Assembly: GCF_017980685.1 (NCBI RefSeq)
Contig: NZ_JACXXO010000002.1
Span: 558,001 to 622,000 of the forward strand
Source of the DNA: Pseudomonas iridis
Lineage (GTDB): Bacteria > Pseudomonadota > Gammaproteobacteria > Pseudomonadales > Pseudomonadaceae
Direction: 5' to 3'
DNA length: 64,000 nucleotides
In this document: positions 63,827-64,000 of the stretch, piece after piece
Position numbering within the stretch: the first letter of the stretch is position 1
Layout: every line of letters begins with the position of its first letter
The notes under the pieces: model-generated
Seen by the model: only the letters and a program-made list of their open reading frames with translations
What the model was told of the DNA's origin: nothing
The model's database searches: none
Position numbers and translations under genes: made by a program

Positions 63827-64000
63827 TTACGCCTGTTCGATCTTGTTCAGCGGCACTTGCACTTCAGCGGGTGCCGTTTTGGCTTCCGGCAGCAGCAGGC
63901 AAAGGATGATTGCCGTCAGCCCGCCGCTGGTAATCGCCGAGTCGAACAGGTTTTGCACCAGTTTCGGCAGCAGGTGCAGCAGGTTCGGTTGCGCAGCGAT
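63827..64000 (-). CDS. NCS2 nucleobase:cation symporter, C-terminal part (runs off the window)
   Basis: The last 57 codons of a gene that continues past the right edge. The translation includes LFDSAITSGGLTAIILCLLL, a terminal membrane helix typical of uracil/xanthine/uric acid permeases of the NCS2 family, then a short basic-acidic tail ending NKIEQA. It is on the same strand as the RutR-like regulator and ends 88 bases upstream of it. The substrate (xanthine, uric acid or uracil) is unknown, but the setting suggests a purine. Confidence 0.8.
   Translation of the reverse strand: MAAQPNLLHLLPKLVQNLFDSAITSGGLTAIILCLLLPEAKTAPAEVQVPLNKIEQA

Overview
The window looks like a chromosomal segment of a Pseudomonas from the P. 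fluorescens group. I base this on three things: core genes are GC-rich (a 60-base line inside speA counts 37 G+C), REP-type palindromes sit in many intergenic gaps, and gene order matches what I remember of the P. aeruginosa PA4839-PA4856 block. All gene names come from reading the protein sequences and local order. No database search was run.

Region 1 (1-2440) is AT-richer and holds three small uncharacterised genes that look like distant paralogues in one operon. It lies next to retS. Region 2 (2443-23540) is the conserved core: retS, purD, purH, fis, dusB, a DUF3426 gene, prmA, accC, accB, aroQ, a ctpL-type chemoreceptor and a gcbA-type diguanylate cyclase on the minus strand, then a DUF2333 gene, a NUDIX hydrolase, a SUI1/YciH gene and speA on the plus strand. 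The dipZ gene I would expect between aroQ and ctpL is absent.

Region 3 (23774-28741) is a small type VI secretion cargo module: an unusually short VgrG, a DUF4123 adaptor and a lipoprotein esterase. A MATE exporter and a small membrane protein follow. Region 4 (28983-41667) holds a MazG-like/cmoM pair, two DUF4136 lipoproteins, a TpsB-type outer-membrane transporter downstream of a Gly/Thr-rich lipoprotein, a fatty-acid-type set (MaoC hydratase, two-domain FabG-like reductase, thiolase), a RIO-type kinase and an MFS exporter.

Region 5 (41621-45343) is a copper-export unit. copA and cueR overlap, copZ and an unknown periplasmic protein lie close by, and MerR-type 19-bp-spacer promoters precede both copA and copZ. 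Region 6 (45549-50188) has a Bcr/CflA exporter, a 57-residue protein, a quinone-oxidoreductase-like enzyme with a divergent LysR regulator, and an ArsR-type regulator.

Region 7 (50285-64000) is centred on purine uptake and salvage: adenine deaminase, a 2OG-Fe(II)-type oxygenase, a BMP-family binding protein, 8-oxoguanine deaminase, two ABC permeases with their double ATPase, a RutR-like TetR regulator and the end of an NCS2 nucleobase permease. A Ca2+/H+ antiporter and a MerR/SDR/membrane-protein unit are interspersed. I saw no rRNA, tRNA, CRISPR array, transposase or prophage.
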